Assembly: GCA_030063045.1 (NCBI GenBank)
Contig: JAQSEB010000093.1
Coordinates: 124,001-188,000 of the forward strand
Length of the DNA: 64,000 nucleotides
Reading direction: 5' to 3'
Origin: Pratylenchus scribneri
Taxonomy: Eukaryota; Nematoda; Chromadorea; Rhabditida; Pratylenchidae
Shown: one piece after another, positions 62,801 to 64,000 of the stretch
Numbering within the stretch: the stretch's first letter is position 1
Layout: every line of letters begins with the position of its first letter
Notes under the pieces: generated by a model
Seen by the model: only the letters and a program-made list of their open reading frames with translations
Databases searched by the model: none
What the model was told of the DNA's origin: nothing
Made by a program: the position numbers and the translations under genes

Positions 62801-64000
62801 ACGGAAGGCCATATCTCTTCAACTATTCCAACAAATCTTCTAATTTTTTGGTAAAAAATTTATTTTAATATTCTAAAAATAATAGTATTGGTCTATGATC
62901 AATTGAAAATATCATATTCGAGAAATCCGTATTTTTACCTAACTATGTATATTTTCAGGGTCATATTTTGAGGGTCAATCGACGGAAGGCCATAAGTCCC
63001 TAATTTTTTAAGATAATGAATTTTCGTTTTCAGATTCTGAATCTACATTAAAAATACTACTAGAATCAACTTTTTAAAAATTCCAATATTTTTTTTTTAA
63101 AAATTTTTCTATTATCGTATTTATGACCCAATATATTTTAATTGTTCAATTCGACGGAAGGCCATATCTCTTCAACTATTCCAACAAATCTTCTAATTTT
63201 TTGGTAAAAAATTTATTTTAAAATTCTAAAAATAATAGTATTGGTCTATGATCAATTGAAAATATCATATTGGAGAAATCCGTATTTTTACCTTACTATG
63301 TATATTTTCAGGGTCATATTTTGAGGGTCAAGAGGCCATAAGTCCCTAATTTTTTAAGATAATGAATTTTCGTTTTCAGATTCTGAATCTACATTAAAAA
63401 TACTACTAGAATCAACTTTTTAAAAATTCCAATATTTTTTTTTTAAAAATTTTTCTATTATCGTATTTATGACCCAATATATTTTAATTGTTCAATTCGA
63501 CGGAAGGCCATATCTCTTCAACTATTCCAACAAATCTTCTAATTTTTTGGAAAAAATTTATTTTAATATTCTAAAAATAATAGTATTAGTCTATGATCAA
63601 TTGAAAATATCATATTGGAGAAATCCGTATTTTTACCTTACTATGTATATTTTCAGGGTCATATTTTGAGGGTCAAGAGGCCATAAGTCCCTAATTTTTT
63701 AAGATAATGAATTTTCGTTTTCAGATTCTGAATCTACATTAAAAATACTACTAGAATCAACTTTTTAAAAATTCCAATATTTTTTTTTTAAAAATTTTTC
63801 TATTATCGTATTTATGACCCAATATATTTTAATTGTTCAATTCGACGGAAGGCCATATCTCTTCAACTATTCCAACAAATCTTCTAATTTTTTGGAAAAA
63901 ATTTATTTTAATATTCTAAAAATAATAGTATTAGTCTATGATCAATTGAAAATATCATATTCGAGAAATCCGTATTTTTACCTAACTATGTATATTTTCA

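Larger units (their letters stand above)
36466..64000. repeat. Satellite B array (344-356 bp units, internally dimeric)
   Basis: Head-to-tail units fill the rest of the window; about 78 are estimated from length. Counted from GACCCAATATATTTTAATTG, the first units start at 36,488, 36,832 and 37,176, exactly 344 bp apart. Longer units of about 353-356 bp carry an extra 10 bp, CTAT[GTATATTTTC]AGGGTC. A 7-bp deletion turns GGGTCAATCGACGGAAGG into GGGTCAGAAGG in many units from 46.5 kb on. CGACGGAAGG occurs twice per unit, 171 and 173 bp apart, dividing it into two halves. Halves also share a block like ATC(C)GTATTTTTACC / ATCGTATTTATGACCC. Open frames of 66-70 codons here are periodic by-products. 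The array continues past the end. No genes, RNA genes or other insertions seen. Confidence 0.97.

Noticed and set aside
36670..63920. TTTTCAG runs in satellite B (GTATATTTTCAGGG and CGTTTTCAGATTC) as splice acceptors
   Set aside because: They recur in every unit with no adjoining coding sequence; T-rich runs followed by CAG are expected in this composition.
1..64000. CRISPR array or bacterial origin
   Set aside because: Repeats are contiguous with no unique spacers, units are 170-356 bp, and the only gene has spliceosomal-type introns.
1..64000. The arrays as a pure assembly artefact
   Set aside because: Monomers carry many scattered private variants and nested duplications, not exact loops of one read. 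Copy number and the long-offset blocks could still be partly misassembled.

Overview
The window is almost entirely tandem-repeat (satellite) DNA from a very A+T-rich eukaryotic genome. It holds two adjoining satellite families and one transposon inserted in the first. There are no bacterial genes, operons, rRNA, tRNA or CRISPR arrays. The only gene is a broken, intron-containing hAT transposase. Its introns are very short (41-54 bp). With the A+T richness and unit lengths near 172 bp, this points weakly to a nematode, possibly a plant-parasitic one, but the sequence does not settle the host.

Layout. (1) Bases 1 to about 21,430: satellite A, subfamily A1, in head-to-tail monomers of 168-180 bp. 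It is organised into several overlapping higher-order repeats (170-bp runs, a 511-bp trimer, a 2,303-bp tandem duplication). (2) About 21,430 to 29,621: satellite A, subfamily A2, with monomers of about 171 bp. Its boundary with A1 was itself duplicated as a 688-bp block. (3) 29,622-31,757: a 2,136-bp hAT element with 20-bp terminal inverted repeats (19/20 identical) and a perfect 8-bp target duplication. It carries a CGGBP1-like BED-finger transposase with four inferred introns, one frameshift and one premature stop. (4) 31,758 to about 36,465: satellite A2 resumes in the same monomer register. (5) About 36,466-64,000: satellite B, a 344-356 bp unit that is an ancient dimer of two diverged halves of about 172 bp, with extensive higher-order duplication. 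It runs off the end of the window.

The most interesting reading is that A and B, which look unrelated, may descend from one ancestral unit of about 172 bp. Four short blocks occur in the same order in both, B has internal half-unit periodicity, three 171-bp half-monomers are present in B, and the A-to-B junction lies at a roughly corresponding position in the two units. Several of the recurrent length variants in both families are indels of 10 bp, about one helical turn. Satellite B also carries a motif matching 7 of the 9 core positions of the CENP-B box. Together these suggest a centromeric or pericentromeric array, but that is inference.

The transposase gene is the only former coding unit. 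Its three catalytic residues are still present, but the frameshift and stop mean this copy could not make full-length protein. The insertion is younger than the local satellite amplification: the transposon is single-copy here while uninterrupted relatives of the monomer it hit lie nearby.
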